NCBI GenBank assembly: GCA_963739545.1
Contig: CAVUAT010000014.1
Coordinates: 1,240,001 to 1,304,000 of the forward strand
Reading direction: 5' to 3'
DNA length: 64,000 nucleotides
Source of the DNA: CAVUAT01 sp963739545
GTDB lineage: Bacteria > Actinomycetota > Thermoleophilia > Solirubrobacterales > 70-9
In this document: positions 50,943 through 59,738 of the stretch, piece by piece
How positions within the stretch are numbered: position 1 is the first letter of the stretch
How the letters are laid out: each line of letters starts with the position of its first letter
Made by a program: the position numbers and the translations under genes
Notes under the pieces: model-generated
Database searches by the model: none
Told to the model about the DNA's origin: nothing
What the model saw: the letters and a program-made list of their open reading frames with translations, nothing else

Positions 50943-52901
50943 TTGAATTCGAAGCGCGGTCTGCTTGCCATTGCCACGGCGGGAATGCTGCTTGTCGCAG
51001 CACCCGTCGCCGTCGCCCACATCGAGCGCGCCTCCTATTGGCCCGCTCCCGCAGCCGAGGTCGTCGACGGCGTGCCCGCGGGTGGGAAGGTCCCAGAGCT
51101 TCGGGGCCTCTACACCGCGCTCAAATCGAAGCCAGCCGGCAGCACCCGCGTCGTCTGCCAGGGCGCCGTCCCGAAGGCCCCCAAGACCCTCAAGGGCAAG
51201 AGCAAAGGCGAGCCCAGCGACGCCGAGCGCGCCGCCAGCCGCGCCTACTCGAAGCGGCTGAACTCCAACAAGTCGATCAAGCGCCTGAAGAAGTCGATCA
51301 AGAAGACGACGACGGCGAAGAAGAAGGCCAAGCGGGGCTACGTCATGCGTCCCTCCGAGCCGCTGGTCAAGGTCAAAAAGAAGTCGGCGCAGAAGCTGCT
51401 CAACTTCAACCTCAAGCTGCTGAAGCGCTGCAAGTACGACTCGATCCAGGCAGCGGTCAGCGACTCCCGCAACAACGACCGCGTCGTCGTGATGCCGGGC
51501 CTCTACACCGAGCCCGAGTCGCGTGCCGCGCCCACGAACGACCCGAAGTGCGACGCGTACGAGATCGCCAACGACAAGGGCAGCGTCAACGCCCTCTCCT
51601 ACGCCTACCAGTACACCTGCCCGAACGACCAGAACCTGATCACCGTCCTCGGCCGGTCGCTGGGGTCGGGCACCGACCCCCAGCCGCCGCTCGAGGACCG
51701 GCACGTGATCCCGAACGCCGGTGCCTGCATCCGCTGCAACCTGCAGATGGAGGGCTCGGGCCTGACGCCCGAGGACGTCACGGTTGATGCCGGCAACACC
51801 GCGTCGGGCAACTCCGGCCCGATCGACCCGGTCAAGGACGTCGTCGTCCGCGCCGACCGCGCCGACGGCTTCGCGCTGCACAACATGAACCTTCGCCACG
51901 CCAAGGAGCACGGCGTCTACATCCTCGAGACCGACGGCTACCGGCTCTCGCACTTCAAGGCGTTCTACAACGCCCAATACGGGGTGCTCACCTTCGTCTC
52001 CGACCACGGCCTGATGGCCGACTGCGAGGCCGCCGGCTCCGGCGATTCGGGTCTGTATCCCGGCGCAAGCCCCGACTCGGGCGAGCAGACGATCGAGGGA
52101 AGCCAGCGCTACAACACCGAGATCCGCGACTGCGACATGCACCACAACGCGGCCGGCTACTCGGGCACCGACGCGAACGGCGTCTGGGTCCACCACAACG
52201 ACCTCTACGACAACGCCAACGGGTTCACCACCGACGTGTTCACCGCGTCGGGACACCCGGGCTTCCCCCAGGACTCGGACCTGATCGAGAACAACGAGTT
52301 CTACTCCAACAACTTCAACCCCTACAAGCCGGGCACTGACGTCGTGCCGACCGTGCCGATGCCGGTCGGGACGGGGATGTGGATCGCGGGCGGCAACAAC
52401 AACGTGATCCGCAACAACCACTTCTGGGACAACTGGCGACGCGGCACCATGCAGTTCGCGGTGCCGGACGCGTTCGTCTGCGAGGACCTGGCGACGAACC
52501 CCAACGCCGACCCCGTGACGAACTGCAACTCGACGCCGGGTACGCCGGTGCCGGGGACCTCGTCCACGTCCTACCGCAACCGCTACTACGGCAACGTCAT
52601 GGGCCGCACGCCCGACGGCAAGCGCGATCCCAATGGCGAGGACTTCTGGTGGGACCAGCAGGGCATCGTCAACGACCCCGACAACACCCAGAACTGCTGG
52701 TTCTCCAACACGGGCAAGGACGGCACGACGGCGAGCATCACGAGCACGCCTCCCGGCGCGAACCTTCCCTCGGACTGCGGCGACAGCTTCGTGCCTGACG
52801 GCGACGAGTTCAACCAGACGGTTGAGCTGTTCGGCTGCCTGGCGAACCTCGACTACAACGGGGGTTGCGTGTGGTTCACGACGCCTCCCGAGCCGCAGTA
52901 G
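50943..52901 (+). CDS. Secreted right-handed beta-helix protein
   Basis: 652 residues. TTG start after GAGAGAGGA, then a signal peptide (GLLAIATAGMLLVAAPVAVAH). A Lys-rich linker (about 75-150: SIKRLKKSIKKTTTAKKKAK) precedes repeated parallel beta-helix coils rich in N/D/G, e.g. HNAAGYSGTDANGVWVHHND, NANGFTTDVFTASGHPG and GGNNNVIRNNHFWDNWRRGT. The coils match the pectate-lyase-like periplasmic copper-binding/NosD-type repeats, but no catalytic residues could be assigned. It overlaps the following lipoprotein gene. Confidence 0.8.
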   Translation: MNSKRGLLAIATAGMLLVAAPVAVAHIERASYWPAPAAEVVDGVPAGGKVPELRGLYTALKSKPAGSTRVVCQGAVPKAPKTLKGKSKGEPSDAERAASRAYSKRLNSNKSIKRLKKSIKKTTTAKKKAKRGYVMRPSEPLVKVKKKSAQKLLNFNLKLLKRCKYDSIQAAVSDSRNNDRVVVMPGLYTEPESRAAPTNDPKCDAYEIANDKGSVNALSYAYQYTCPNDQNLITVLGRSLGSGTDPQPPLEDRHVIPNAGACIRCNLQMEGSGLTPEDVTVDAGNTASGNSGPIDPVKDVVVRADRADGFALHNMNLRHAKEHGVYILETDGYRLSHFKAFYNAQYGVLTFVSDHGLMADCEAAGSGDSGLYPGASPDSGEQTIEGSQRYNTEIRDCDMHHNAAGYSGTDANGVWVHHNDLYDNANGFTTDVFTASGHPGFPQDSDLIENNEFYSNNFNPYKPGTDVVPTVPMPVGTGMWIAGGNNNVIRNNHFWDNWRRGTMQFAVPDAFVCEDLATNPNADPVTNCNSTPGTPVPGTSSTSYRNRYYGNVMGRTPDGKRDPNGEDFWWDQQGIVNDPDNTQNCWFSNTGKDGTTASITSTPPGANLPSDCGDSFVPDGDEFNQTVELFGCLANLDYNGGCVWFTTPPEPQ

Positions 52902-53251
52902 CCGCCGCCCGGGCCCTCGCCTGCGTCGCGATCGCGGTCTTAGTCGCGGGCTGCGGCTCCGACAGCGGTGAGCGGGCGGCCGTGGCCGGCCCGTACGTCG
53001 GTGTCGGCGACGAGCTGAGGCTCGCCGACTGCGAGGACTGGAACGCTGGCGACGTGGACACCCGCCTCGAGACGATCGAGGCTCTGACCGACTTCTCCGG
53101 CGGTCCTTCCGGCACGCCAGGCGGGCGCGGCGCGATCCTTGACGACGAGCAGGCCTATGACCTCTTCGAGGCCTCCTGCCGCCAAGAGTACGCGGCGGCC
53201 TTCAACCTCTACAAGCTCTACACCCGCGCGGCCGGCTTCATCGGGCACTAG
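52865..53251 (+). CDS. Small lipoprotein
   Basis: 128 residues. The signal sequence ends in a lipobox (AIAVLVAGCG) with the lipidated cysteine near residue 31. The mature part has two further cysteines (LRLADCEDWN and FEASCRQEYAAAF) that could form a disulfide. The start is TTG at 52865 or GTG at 52871, overlapping the beta-helix gene by about 35 bases. No homologous family was recognised. Coupling suggests a joint role at the cell surface. Confidence 0.7.
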   Translation: MRVVHDASRAAVAAARALACVAIAVLVAGCGSDSGERAAVAGPYVGVGDELRLADCEDWNAGDVDTRLETIEALTDFSGGPSGTPGGRGAILDDEQAYDLFEASCRQEYAAAFNLYKLYTRAAGFIGH

Positions 53252-53361
53252 CAGCCGCAGAGAGCAAAGTGCCGACTTCGAGCGCCGTCCGACGGATGCG
53301 CGCCGACTCCGAAGGGGGCGGGGGCCATAGGATGCCCTTGACCTGAGTGGGAGGAGAGACG

Positions 53362-53778
53362 TTGCCCTATTTCGAGACCGCCCAAGATGTCTACGACACG
53401 ATCGGCAAGCTGTTCGCCGATCTCGCGGACAACGAGGAGCTTGCGCCGAAGTTCCGCAAGGCGAACACGATCGTTCAGTACGACTACCGCGATCCGGAGT
53501 CGACCATCACCGTCCGCCTCAAGGAGGACGAGCCCGGCACCGTTGACTTCGGCGAGACCGAGATGGAGCCCGAGGTCGTGATGAGCATGGACGCCGACAC
53601 CGCCCACCGCTTCTGGCTCGGCCAGGTGAACGTCACCGTCGCCCTTGCCCGCGGCCAGATCAAGGCCAAGGGGCCGGTCGCCAAGATCCTCAAGCTGGTG
53701 CCGCTGACGAAGCCCGTCTTCCCGCTCTACAAGGCCCAGCTCGAGAAGTCCGGGCGCAGCGACCTGGCGAACGTCTGA
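53362..53778 (+). CDS. SCP2 sterol-binding domain protein
   Basis: 138 residues in the SCP2 fold: LPYFETAQDVYDTIGKLFADL, IVQYDYRDPESTITVRLKED, PEVVMSMDADTAHRFWLGQVNVT and ALARGQIKAKGPVAKILKL. Such single-domain proteins bind lipids or acyl-CoA. The TTG start is preferred since GGAGGAGAGA lies just upstream and would otherwise be inside the gene. It could serve the iron-dependent alcohol dehydrogenase that follows 11 bases later. Confidence 0.82.
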   Translation: MPYFETAQDVYDTIGKLFADLADNEELAPKFRKANTIVQYDYRDPESTITVRLKEDEPGTVDFGETEMEPEVVMSMDADTAHRFWLGQVNVTVALARGQIKAKGPVAKILKLVPLTKPVFPLYKAQLEKSGRSDLANV

Positions 53779-53789
53779 CGGCAACCGGC

Positions 53790-54998
53790 GTGGCGCAGGG
53801 GTTTCCCGACTACTACCAGTTCGCTCATCCGACCCGGATCGTCGCCGGGCGGGGGATGATCGACGGCGTCGGCTTCGAGTTCATGAAGGAGGGCGCCAAG
53901 CGCCCGATGATCGTCACCGACGCCTTGATCCGCGAGACCGGCCTGATCGAGAAGGTCGAGGCCGGCGTCACCGGCGGCGGCCTCGAGGTAGCGGGCGTGT
54001 TCGACGCCGTCGAGCAGGACTCCTCGACGGGCACCGTCGAGGCCTGCGCCGCTGCCGCAAAGGAGGCGGGGGCGGACTCCTTCCTCGCCGTCGGCGGCGG
54101 CTCGGTGATGGACACCGCAAAGGTCGCCAACGCGATCTTCAGCCACGGCGGGCGGGTGCTCGACTACGAGGGCATCTACGCGCTGCCTCGCGAGGACGAC
54201 GGCCTCGGCGCGCCACTGCCGGTGGCGCCCTTCGCGTGCATCCCCACGACCGCCGGCACGGGCTCCGAGGTCTCGTTCGCCGCGGTCATCAAGGACCCCG
54301 AGCAGAAGATCAAGGTCCTGATCGGCGACTTCCCGCTCTTCCCCCGGCTCGCGATCCTCGATCCCGAATCGACGGCGACCCTCCCGCCCCACATCGCGGC
54401 GGCGACCGGCATGGACGCGATGACCCACGCGATTGAGGGCTACACCAGCCAGGAGGGCAGCCCGCACGGCGAGGCCTTTGCGCTCAACGCGCTGCGGATG
54501 ATGCGCGACAACCTGGCGGTCGCCGTCGAGGACCCCTCGAACGAGGACGCAAGGGGCAACATGCTCATCGCCGCATGCCAGGCGATCGTGCCCGGCGCCG
54601 GCGGCACCTCGGCGCTTGGGGCCGTCCACTCGATGTCGCATCCCGCAGGCGCGCAATTCGGCGTCGCCCACGGCGTCGCCAACGCGATCAACCTCCCGCA
54701 CGTGATCCGCTTCAACGTTGAGGGCGGCGACGAGACGGCCGACCGATACCGCGACCTCGCCGAGCTCCTCGGCGCCGAGTCGGGCGGCTCCGCCACCGAG
54801 GTCGGCGACTCGCTCGCAGGATGGGTGACCGAGCTGACCAAGGGCCTCGGCCTGCCCCAGCGGCTCTCCGAGGTAGGCGTCCCCGAATCGGGAATCCCCG
54901 ATCTCGTCGAGGGCGCGATGGGCGACGGCTGCAGCCTCACCAACGCGCGCGAGCTGGAGCCTCAGCACTTCGAGGAGCTATACAAGAAGGCGCTCTAG
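53790..54998 (+). CDS. Iron-containing alcohol dehydrogenase
   Basis: 402 residues of the group III (Fe-ADH) family. NAD-binding region FLAVGGGSVMDTAKV and TTAGTGSEVSFAAVI; metal-binding residues in GMDAMTHAIEGYTS, GAVHSMSHPAGAQFGVAHGVANA. Converts primary alcohols and aldehydes; substrate unknown. GTG start. It is followed immediately by a gene of unknown function. Confidence 0.9.
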   Translation: MAQGFPDYYQFAHPTRIVAGRGMIDGVGFEFMKEGAKRPMIVTDALIRETGLIEKVEAGVTGGGLEVAGVFDAVEQDSSTGTVEACAAAAKEAGADSFLAVGGGSVMDTAKVANAIFSHGGRVLDYEGIYALPREDDGLGAPLPVAPFACIPTTAGTGSEVSFAAVIKDPEQKIKVLIGDFPLFPRLAILDPESTATLPPHIAAATGMDAMTHAIEGYTSQEGSPHGEAFALNALRMMRDNLAVAVEDPSNEDARGNMLIAACQAIVPGAGGTSALGAVHSMSHPAGAQFGVAHGVANAINLPHVIRFNVEGGDETADRYRDLAELLGAESGGSATEVGDSLAGWVTELTKGLGLPQRLSEVGVPESGIPDLVEGAMGDGCSLTNARELEPQHFEELYKKAL

Positions 54999-55676
54999 GT
55001 GGGCGCTCGAGACGAAGCCGAGGCCTGGGGGGTTGCCGTTCGGGCGGTCGCGAAAGACAGGGGTCTGAAGCTCGACGCGGTGGGCGGCCTCAACCCGGTT
55101 GGCGAACCGGTGGCCCTTTGCCCCGGCGGGACCAACAGGCTCACCGGCCAGCTCGCGACGGACTTCTGGGGCGCCAGCTGCGACGCCGATGAGCGCCAGG
55201 AGGGCGGCTTCGGCCGCAGGGCGATCGTGCCCGGCGCCGCCCTGGTCAAGTCCCACACCCCCGACTTGGCGACGGTGGTCCCGATCTTCAACGTGGAGTC
55301 GATCGAGCGATCGGCCGAGGACCTCGTCGATCGCCAGTCCCGCCGCCGCGTCCGCTTCGAGAGCATCGACTTCAACGAGCGCTACATCGCAACCGTCCCG
55401 CGCGAACACGACCCCGTCGCGCTGCGCGAGCTATTCAGCCCCGCCTTCATCGACTGGATAACCCGCATCCCCGCCGAGGTCGACTTCGGCATCACCGACA
55501 GCCAGCTCTTTTTCCACTGGCGACTCCGCGAGCGCACCCAGGCCGAGCTCGAGGCCGCCCTCGACTCCGCCTCGGGGGTGTTCCGCAGCCTCCAGCGAGA
55601 GATGGCCGAGAACAACCTCACGACCTTCAGGCCGGGCCCGTGGAACGCGGGCCTGGAGCCGTTTCCGAGCTCCTAG
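54999..55676 (+). CDS. Hypothetical protein (225 aa)
   Basis: 225 residues, soluble. The N-terminal third contains GEPVALCPGGTNRLTGQLATDFWG, and the C-terminal part ERYIATVPREHDPVALRELFSPAFIDWI and FGITDSQLFFHWRLRERTQ. The second half resembles the DUF3137-like layout, in which a short alpha/beta unit describes a protein of membrane-trafficking or unknown role, but no confident assignment is possible. GTG start directly after the Fe-ADH stop, so probably co-transcribed. Confidence 0.6.
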   Translation: MGARDEAEAWGVAVRAVAKDRGLKLDAVGGLNPVGEPVALCPGGTNRLTGQLATDFWGASCDADERQEGGFGRRAIVPGAALVKSHTPDLATVVPIFNVESIERSAEDLVDRQSRRRVRFESIDFNERYIATVPREHDPVALRELFSPAFIDWITRIPAEVDFGITDSQLFFHWRLRERTQAELEAALDSASGVFRSLQREMAENNLTTFRPGPWNAGLEPFPSS

Positions 55677-56053
55677 CCCCAGAAGTCCTCGAACCGCTCG
55701 GTGTCGCCACCCTTGGGCTTCCGGCCACCGATGCAGATCATGTCGAGACCCTCCGGGCCGGCCTCGAACGAGCGGACCACCGCAGGAGCGACCCGCAGCA
55801 CGTCCCACGCCGAGAGTTCGACGACCTCGTCATCGAGCTTGGCACGACCGGACCCGGCTACCACGACGTAGGCCTCGTCCTGCTCACGATGCCTGTGACC
55901 CCAGGGCATGCGGGCACCCGGCTCGTAGGTGAAGCGGCTCAGGCCGAGCTCGGGCGATCCCAGAGCCTCCCGCGCGAACCGCCACTGGATCTGAACACCC
56001 TGAGGGCTGACATCGCAAAGATCGTCGAAGTTCTTCTTCGTCCAGCGGGCCAT
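55673..56053 (-). CDS. Cupin-domain protein
   Basis: 126 residues in a single cupin barrel. Motif 1 PWGHRHREQDEAYVVVAGSG supplies His, His and Glu ligands; motif 2 is LSAWDVLRVAPAVVRSFEAGPEG, where the final His is replaced by Arg-Ser, so metal binding may be altered. GLDMICIGGRKP ends the barrel. It overlaps the convergent upstream gene by 4 bases. Substrate unknown. Confidence 0.82.
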   Translation of the reverse strand: MARWTKKNFDDLCDVSPQGVQIQWRFAREALGSPELGLSRFTYEPGARMPWGHRHREQDEAYVVVAGSGRAKLDDEVVELSAWDVLRVAPAVVRSFEAGPEGLDMICIGGRKPKGGDTERFEDFWG

Positions 56054-56071
56054 CTCCAGGCTTCGGTCGCC

Positions 56072-57031
56072 CTACGCGCGCGCCTTCATCCGCTTTCTCG
56101 CGGTCTTGTAGTAGGGGATCATCCGTTTCATGAACTCGGCGTTTCGCCCGACGAAGCTGTTGGGGACCTCGAAGCCGCCGATCAGGCGGCGGGGTATGAG
56201 GCGCCAGCCGTCGTCTCGCTTCTCGAGGTTGCCCCGAACCTGGAAGTTGTTCTGCCAGGTGAAGTCGGGCGCGTGGCGATGCACGGTGAGGCAGGCGCGT
56301 CCCTCGATCAGCGGCAGCCCGGCTGGCTCGGCGCCGAGGTGGATGGCCCTCGCCGCCGAATCTACCGTGATCGGTACGCGGACCGACAGCGGGAACCCGT
56401 CCGGAGCGAGCCACGTGATCACGGCCGTGTCGTAGTCGCGGCCCAGTTGGTCGACGCGGCCGTCCCATGTGACTGGGCCCCGGTCGGGGGTGCCGTGCTC
56501 TTGGGGCGGCACCTCGACGTGGCCGGAGCGCACCTCGTCGATGTGGCAGTCGAGCACCTCGGGCTCGCTCGTCACGTCGCCGTCGGCCCAGACGAAGACC
56601 CTCTCGGGGCGCACCTGCACGTAGATTCGCGTGTAGTACCAGTTGAGCATCGCCCTGACCCGCTTCGGCGGGTGCATCGACCGGGTGGCCGGCAGCTTGA
56701 CGTTGGACTCGCGCCAGTAGCGCTCGCGGTTGTCCTCGAGGTTGACGTCGTCCACCTCGGCCGTCCCCTGGACGAGCACCTGTGGCGGGCTGGAGAGCTC
56801 GGATCCGGTCGGGTCGGAGAACAGCAGCGAGACGCTCGGGTGGCGCTTCGCGTCGTCGGCCTTCTTCGGGTAGCCGAGGCCGGTGCTGATGTCGATCGAG
56901 CGCCCGCCGTCGGCGTAGTACGGAGTCACCGGCCAGGTGATCGGCTGCTGGCGCGCGCCCACCGTCGTGTACTCGGTGGTGATGAAGCGGCCGAAGGTGT
57001 CGCGGGCGGACTGGGGGAGGCTGCTGGTCAT
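56072..57031 (-). CDS. Pyridoxamine 5'-phosphate oxidase family (FMN/F420 split barrel) protein
   Basis: 319 residues, about twice the size of a single split-barrel domain. The first half (RFITTEYTTVGARQQPITWPVTPYY, SIDISTGLGYPKKADDAKRHPSVSLLFSDP) matches the flavin-binding barrel; the second half contains a repeat-like region (AVITWLAPDGFPLSVRVPITV, CLTVHRHAPDFTWQNNFQVRG). In actinobacteria such proteins commonly bind F420 or FMN. The C-terminus is basic (MIPYYKTARKRMKARA). Confidence 0.8.
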   Translation of the reverse strand: MTSSLPQSARDTFGRFITTEYTTVGARQQPITWPVTPYYADGGRSIDISTGLGYPKKADDAKRHPSVSLLFSDPTGSELSSPPQVLVQGTAEVDDVNLEDNRERYWRESNVKLPATRSMHPPKRVRAMLNWYYTRIYVQVRPERVFVWADGDVTSEPEVLDCHIDEVRSGHVEVPPQEHGTPDRGPVTWDGRVDQLGRDYDTAVITWLAPDGFPLSVRVPITVDSAARAIHLGAEPAGLPLIEGRACLTVHRHAPDFTWQNNFQVRGNLEKRDDGWRLIPRRLIGGFEVPNSFVGRNAEFMKRMIPYYKTARKRMKARA

Positions 57032-57059
57032 CCTCGCGATTGTCCCACTCGAGGTTGTT

Positions 57060-57695
57060 TCACGGAAGGTCGTCCGGTAGGACGATGCGCGCGTCGGCTC
57101 CGTCGCCCACGACCTCGGGCTCGACCGCCTTCACGTCGCGCTTCCGCGCCGCCGCCAGCGCCTGCTCGGCGTTCTCGTGGGGCAGCAGCGACTCGAGGTG
57201 CTTGATAGTCGGGAAGACGAGGGGTAGCTCGCCGGCGTAGTGGAGGTCGAGCGCCTGCTGGGGCCCGAACCAGCCGGCGTCCACGATCTCGGAGCCGTCG
57301 GGCTCGGGAGGCGTGTGCGCCGGTGCGAGTGCGAGGTAGAACTTCGTGTCGAAGCGGACTGGGACTATGCGGGGCGTGATCCAGCGGGAGTAGGCGACCA
57401 GCTCGGCCTCCTCGATCTCGATTCCGGCCTCCTCGTTCAACTCGCGCACGGCGCAGGCCCGAAAGCCGGCCTCGCCCTCGCCGTCGGCCTCGTCCACGGC
57501 GCCGCCGGGGAAGACCCAGACGCCGGGCATGAAGCGGGCCTCGGGGTTTCGCTGGCCGAGCAGGATCTCGAGGCCGCGGTCGTTGTGCTTTCCGCCTCGG
57601 CGCAGCAGGATCACCGTGGATGCCGCGCGGGGGACGACCGGCGGATCCGACTCGTCGCGGAGCGGGGCGCCGCCCGCCTCGGGCACGTCGGTCAC
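57060..57695 (-). CDS. NUDIX hydrolase
   Basis: 211 residues. The Nudix box spans GGAVDEADGEGEAGFRACAV and RELNEEAGIEIEE (Gly-x5-Glu-x7-Arg-Glu-x-x-Glu-Glu pattern). It is followed by a beta-rich region (YSRWITPRIVPVRFDTKFYLA) typical of CoA-diphosphatase-like or NUDT19-like enzymes. GTG start. It is divergent from the rubredoxin gene. Confidence 0.88.
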   Translation of the reverse strand: MTDVPEAGGAPLRDESDPPVVPRAASTVILLRRGGKHNDRGLEILLGQRNPEARFMPGVWVFPGGAVDEADGEGEAGFRACAVRELNEEAGIEIEEAELVAYSRWITPRIVPVRFDTKFYLALAPAHTPPEPDGSEIVDAGWFGPQQALDLHYAGELPLVFPTIKHLESLLPHENAEQALAAARKRDVKAVEPEVVGDGADARIVLPDDLP

Positions 57696-57761
57696 GGCCT
57701 CGCCTCGCTCGCTGTCTTCACCGTGGCGCAGACTATTGCGGCCCGCTAGATTGCCGCGTCC

Positions 57762-57923
57762 ATGCTTTGGATTTGCACCTCGTGCGGTTTCATCTACGAC
57801 CCGGCCGAGGGCGACCCCGACGGCGGCATCCCTCCGGGAACCGCCTTCGCCGACATACCGAGCGACTGGTTCTGTCCCGTCTGCGGGGCCCGCAAGTCCG
57901 ACTTCGAGCCCTACGAGGAGTAG
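57762..57923 (+). CDS. Rubredoxin
   Basis: 53 residues. WICTSCGFIYDPAEGDPDGG and WFCPVCGARKSDFEPYEE provide the two CxxC knuckles that hold a single iron, and the length is normal for rubredoxin. It is a small electron carrier, here unlinked to alkane hydroxylase genes. TAGATT lies 9 bases before the ATG and may be its -10 box. Confidence 0.93.
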   Translation: MLWICTSCGFIYDPAEGDPDGGIPPGTAFADIPSDWFCPVCGARKSDFEPYEE

Positions 57924-57987
57924 CCGAACGTCCGGTCTGCGGCTTAGTGCGGATTCCGGACTCGGTTTCGATCCCTAGGCTGGGCGC

Positions 57988-58620
57988 ATGAGAAGGCTGG
58001 GGAGTCTGGTTGTGATCGCGGGAGCGACGCTGGCGCTGAGCGCGCCTCTGGCGTCCGGCGCCGCGAACCCCACCGAGTACGCCGGCCAGGTGAATCCGAT
58101 CTGTGTCGCGGCGAAGGCCCAGGCTGCACCGATCGCCAAGCGCTACAACCAGAAGCTGAAAGCTTCGGCGAAGGGCAATAAGAAGCCGAAGCTGAACCTG
58201 AAGGGCTTCGAGCGGGTGTCGAAGCAGCTCCTCGCCATCAGCGACAGCGAGCTGGCCCAGATCCGGACCGTCCTCCCCGCCCCTGGCTTCGAGGTGCTGG
58301 CCAACTCCTGGATCTCCAACCGCACCGAGCTGTTGCGCGTCGAACGCCGTATCACGACTCTGTTCGTCCAGCTTCTTCGCATCCCAGAGCCGAAGGCTCC
58401 AGAGAAGGGCGGAAAGCCGGGCAAAGCCGACAAGAAAGCGCTGAAGATCTTCGGCAAGCTGTTCCTCCTCCTGCTCGACATCGACACGCTGGAGAAGACC
58501 GACTACGGCCTTGGAACCCAGCTCGGGCTGACGGAGTGCGTGACGCTGCCGGGCAAGAACACCGGATTCTCGAGCTCCGCGAGCGTGGCGCGCAGCGCGG
58601 CTGGCGCGATCGCTCCCTAG
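57988..58620 (+). CDS. Secreted hypothetical protein (210 aa)
   Basis: 210 residues with a clear signal peptide (MRRLGSLVVIAGATLALSAPLASGAA). The mature protein is helical and lysine-rich (KRYNQKLKASAKGNKKPKLNLK, KAPEKGGKPGKADKKALKIF) with two cysteines (NPICVAAKAQ, GLTECVTLPG). No family was recognised. TAGGCT lies exactly 6 bases before the ATG, suggesting a leaderless message. Confidence 0.6.
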   Translation: MRRLGSLVVIAGATLALSAPLASGAANPTEYAGQVNPICVAAKAQAAPIAKRYNQKLKASAKGNKKPKLNLKGFERVSKQLLAISDSELAQIRTVLPAPGFEVLANSWISNRTELLRVERRITTLFVQLLRIPEPKAPEKGGKPGKADKKALKIFGKLFLLLLDIDTLEKTDYGLGTQLGLTECVTLPGKNTGFSSSASVARSAAGAIAP

Positions 58621-59738
58621 TCGTCCAGCGCGCTCTCGCGGCGCCGACGGCGGAGCTTGCCGGTCGCGAAGGCGATCGCCAGGGCGATGGCGCCGAAGGG
58701 AAGAATGACCGCGAGGGCGATGAGGGTTGCTCCGACGATGTCGGAGAGGACGCTGAGGGCGTCGTCGGCGGCGTCGTCCAGCGACCAGCCGTCGGAGTCG
58801 CCGTCGCCGACCACTGTGACGCTGACGCGGGAGAAGTCGGCCCGCTGCTTCAGCTCGGCGAGCTCGGCGCGGACGGCGGCGAGGGTTGCGCGGGCGCTCG
58901 AGAGGCGCAGCTTGACGTCGGCGATTTCGTCGGCGGTGCCGGCCTCGGCGAGCTGGACGACCAGGGCGTCGACCTCGGCCTTGGCGTCGTTGAAACGCTC
59001 CTCGGCGCTGATGAAGGGCGCGGTGATGTCGAGGGTGCCCTCGTTGCGGGCCGTGACGCTCGCGAGGTCGGAGAGGTCGGCCTGGAAGGCCTGCAGGTTC
59101 TGGGTCGGGACGCGCAGGGCGAAGACCGCGCGCCCCCGATCGCCGGTGGTGTTGACGTTCGACGAAACGACGATGCCGTCGTAGCGCTCGGCCACCTCGA
59201 CCACGCCGTCGGAGACGTCGTCGACCTCGTCGGGCTCGGTGGAGAGGGTGGTCGTGACCGACTTCTCCTGGATGCGGTCCTCGCCCGGCTTGATCTGCTC
59301 GATCCGCTGCTTGGAGAAGTCATCGATGGGCGGAACGGCCGTCGGGTCGTCCGGAGCAATGCCAATCGAGTCCTGGGCCGGCGCGGGCTCCCGCGCGGCG
59401 CCACCGGTGCTTTCCAGGCTGTCGGGGTCGGGCGAACCGCTCAAGCTGTCGGTGCCGGTCTGCCCGCCCGTGTCGCTGAGCGCGTTGATGCCGACGACGA
59501 GTGCGACCAGGGCCACGGCCACCATCCCCGCCGGGGCGAGGACGCCCGACGGGCCCACGACCGATAGCCGCTTTCGCAGGCGTTCCCAAGCCGAACCGCC
59601 GGAACCAGCGCCCTCGGCCGGAGGGAATCCCTCGGCCGCCCACGCGTCCAGCTTGGCTGCGAAGTCCGGCGGGATCTCGGGGCGCTCTTCGAGCAGCGCC
59701 GCCTCGAAGGCGTCTGGCTGGCGCTCACGATGCTTCAT
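58617..59738 (-). CDS. DUF4349 membrane protein, probable partner of the ECF sigma factor
   Basis: 373 residues. The N-terminal 70 residues resemble the cytosolic part of a sigma regulator (FAAKLDAWAAEGFPPAEGAG). A span (VLAPAGMVAVALVALVVGINAL) and an extracytoplasmic DUF4349 domain follow (IVVSSNVNTTGDRGRAVFALRVP, TLDITAPFISAEERFNDAKAEVD with coiled coil). The C-terminal span is SDIVGATLIALAVILPFGAIALAIAF and the tail is basic. Gene overlap of 14 bases with the sigma gene implies a joint function, likely as anti-sigma/sensor. Confidence 0.8.
   Translation of the reverse strand: MKHRERQPDAFEAALLEERPEIPPDFAAKLDAWAAEGFPPAEGAGSGGSAWERLRKRLSVVGPSGVLAPAGMVAVALVALVVGINALSDTGGQTGTDSLSGSPDPDSLESTGGAAREPAPAQDSIGIAPDDPTAVPPIDDFSKQRIEQIKPGEDRIQEKSVTTTLSTEPDEVDDVSDGVVEVAERYDGIVVSSNVNTTGDRGRAVFALRVPTQNLQAFQADLSDLASVTARNEGTLDITAPFISAEERFNDAKAEVDALVVQLAEAGTADEIADVKLRLSSARATLAAVRAELAELKQRADFSRVSVTVVGDGDSDGWSLDDAADDALSVLSDIVGATLIALAVILPFGAIALAIAFATGKLRRRRRESALDD

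Noticed and set aside
53347..53361. GTG at 53347 as the start of the SCP2 gene
   Set aside because: The five extra codons consist of the GGAGGAGAGA ribosome site itself; the TTG at 53362 fits the spacing.
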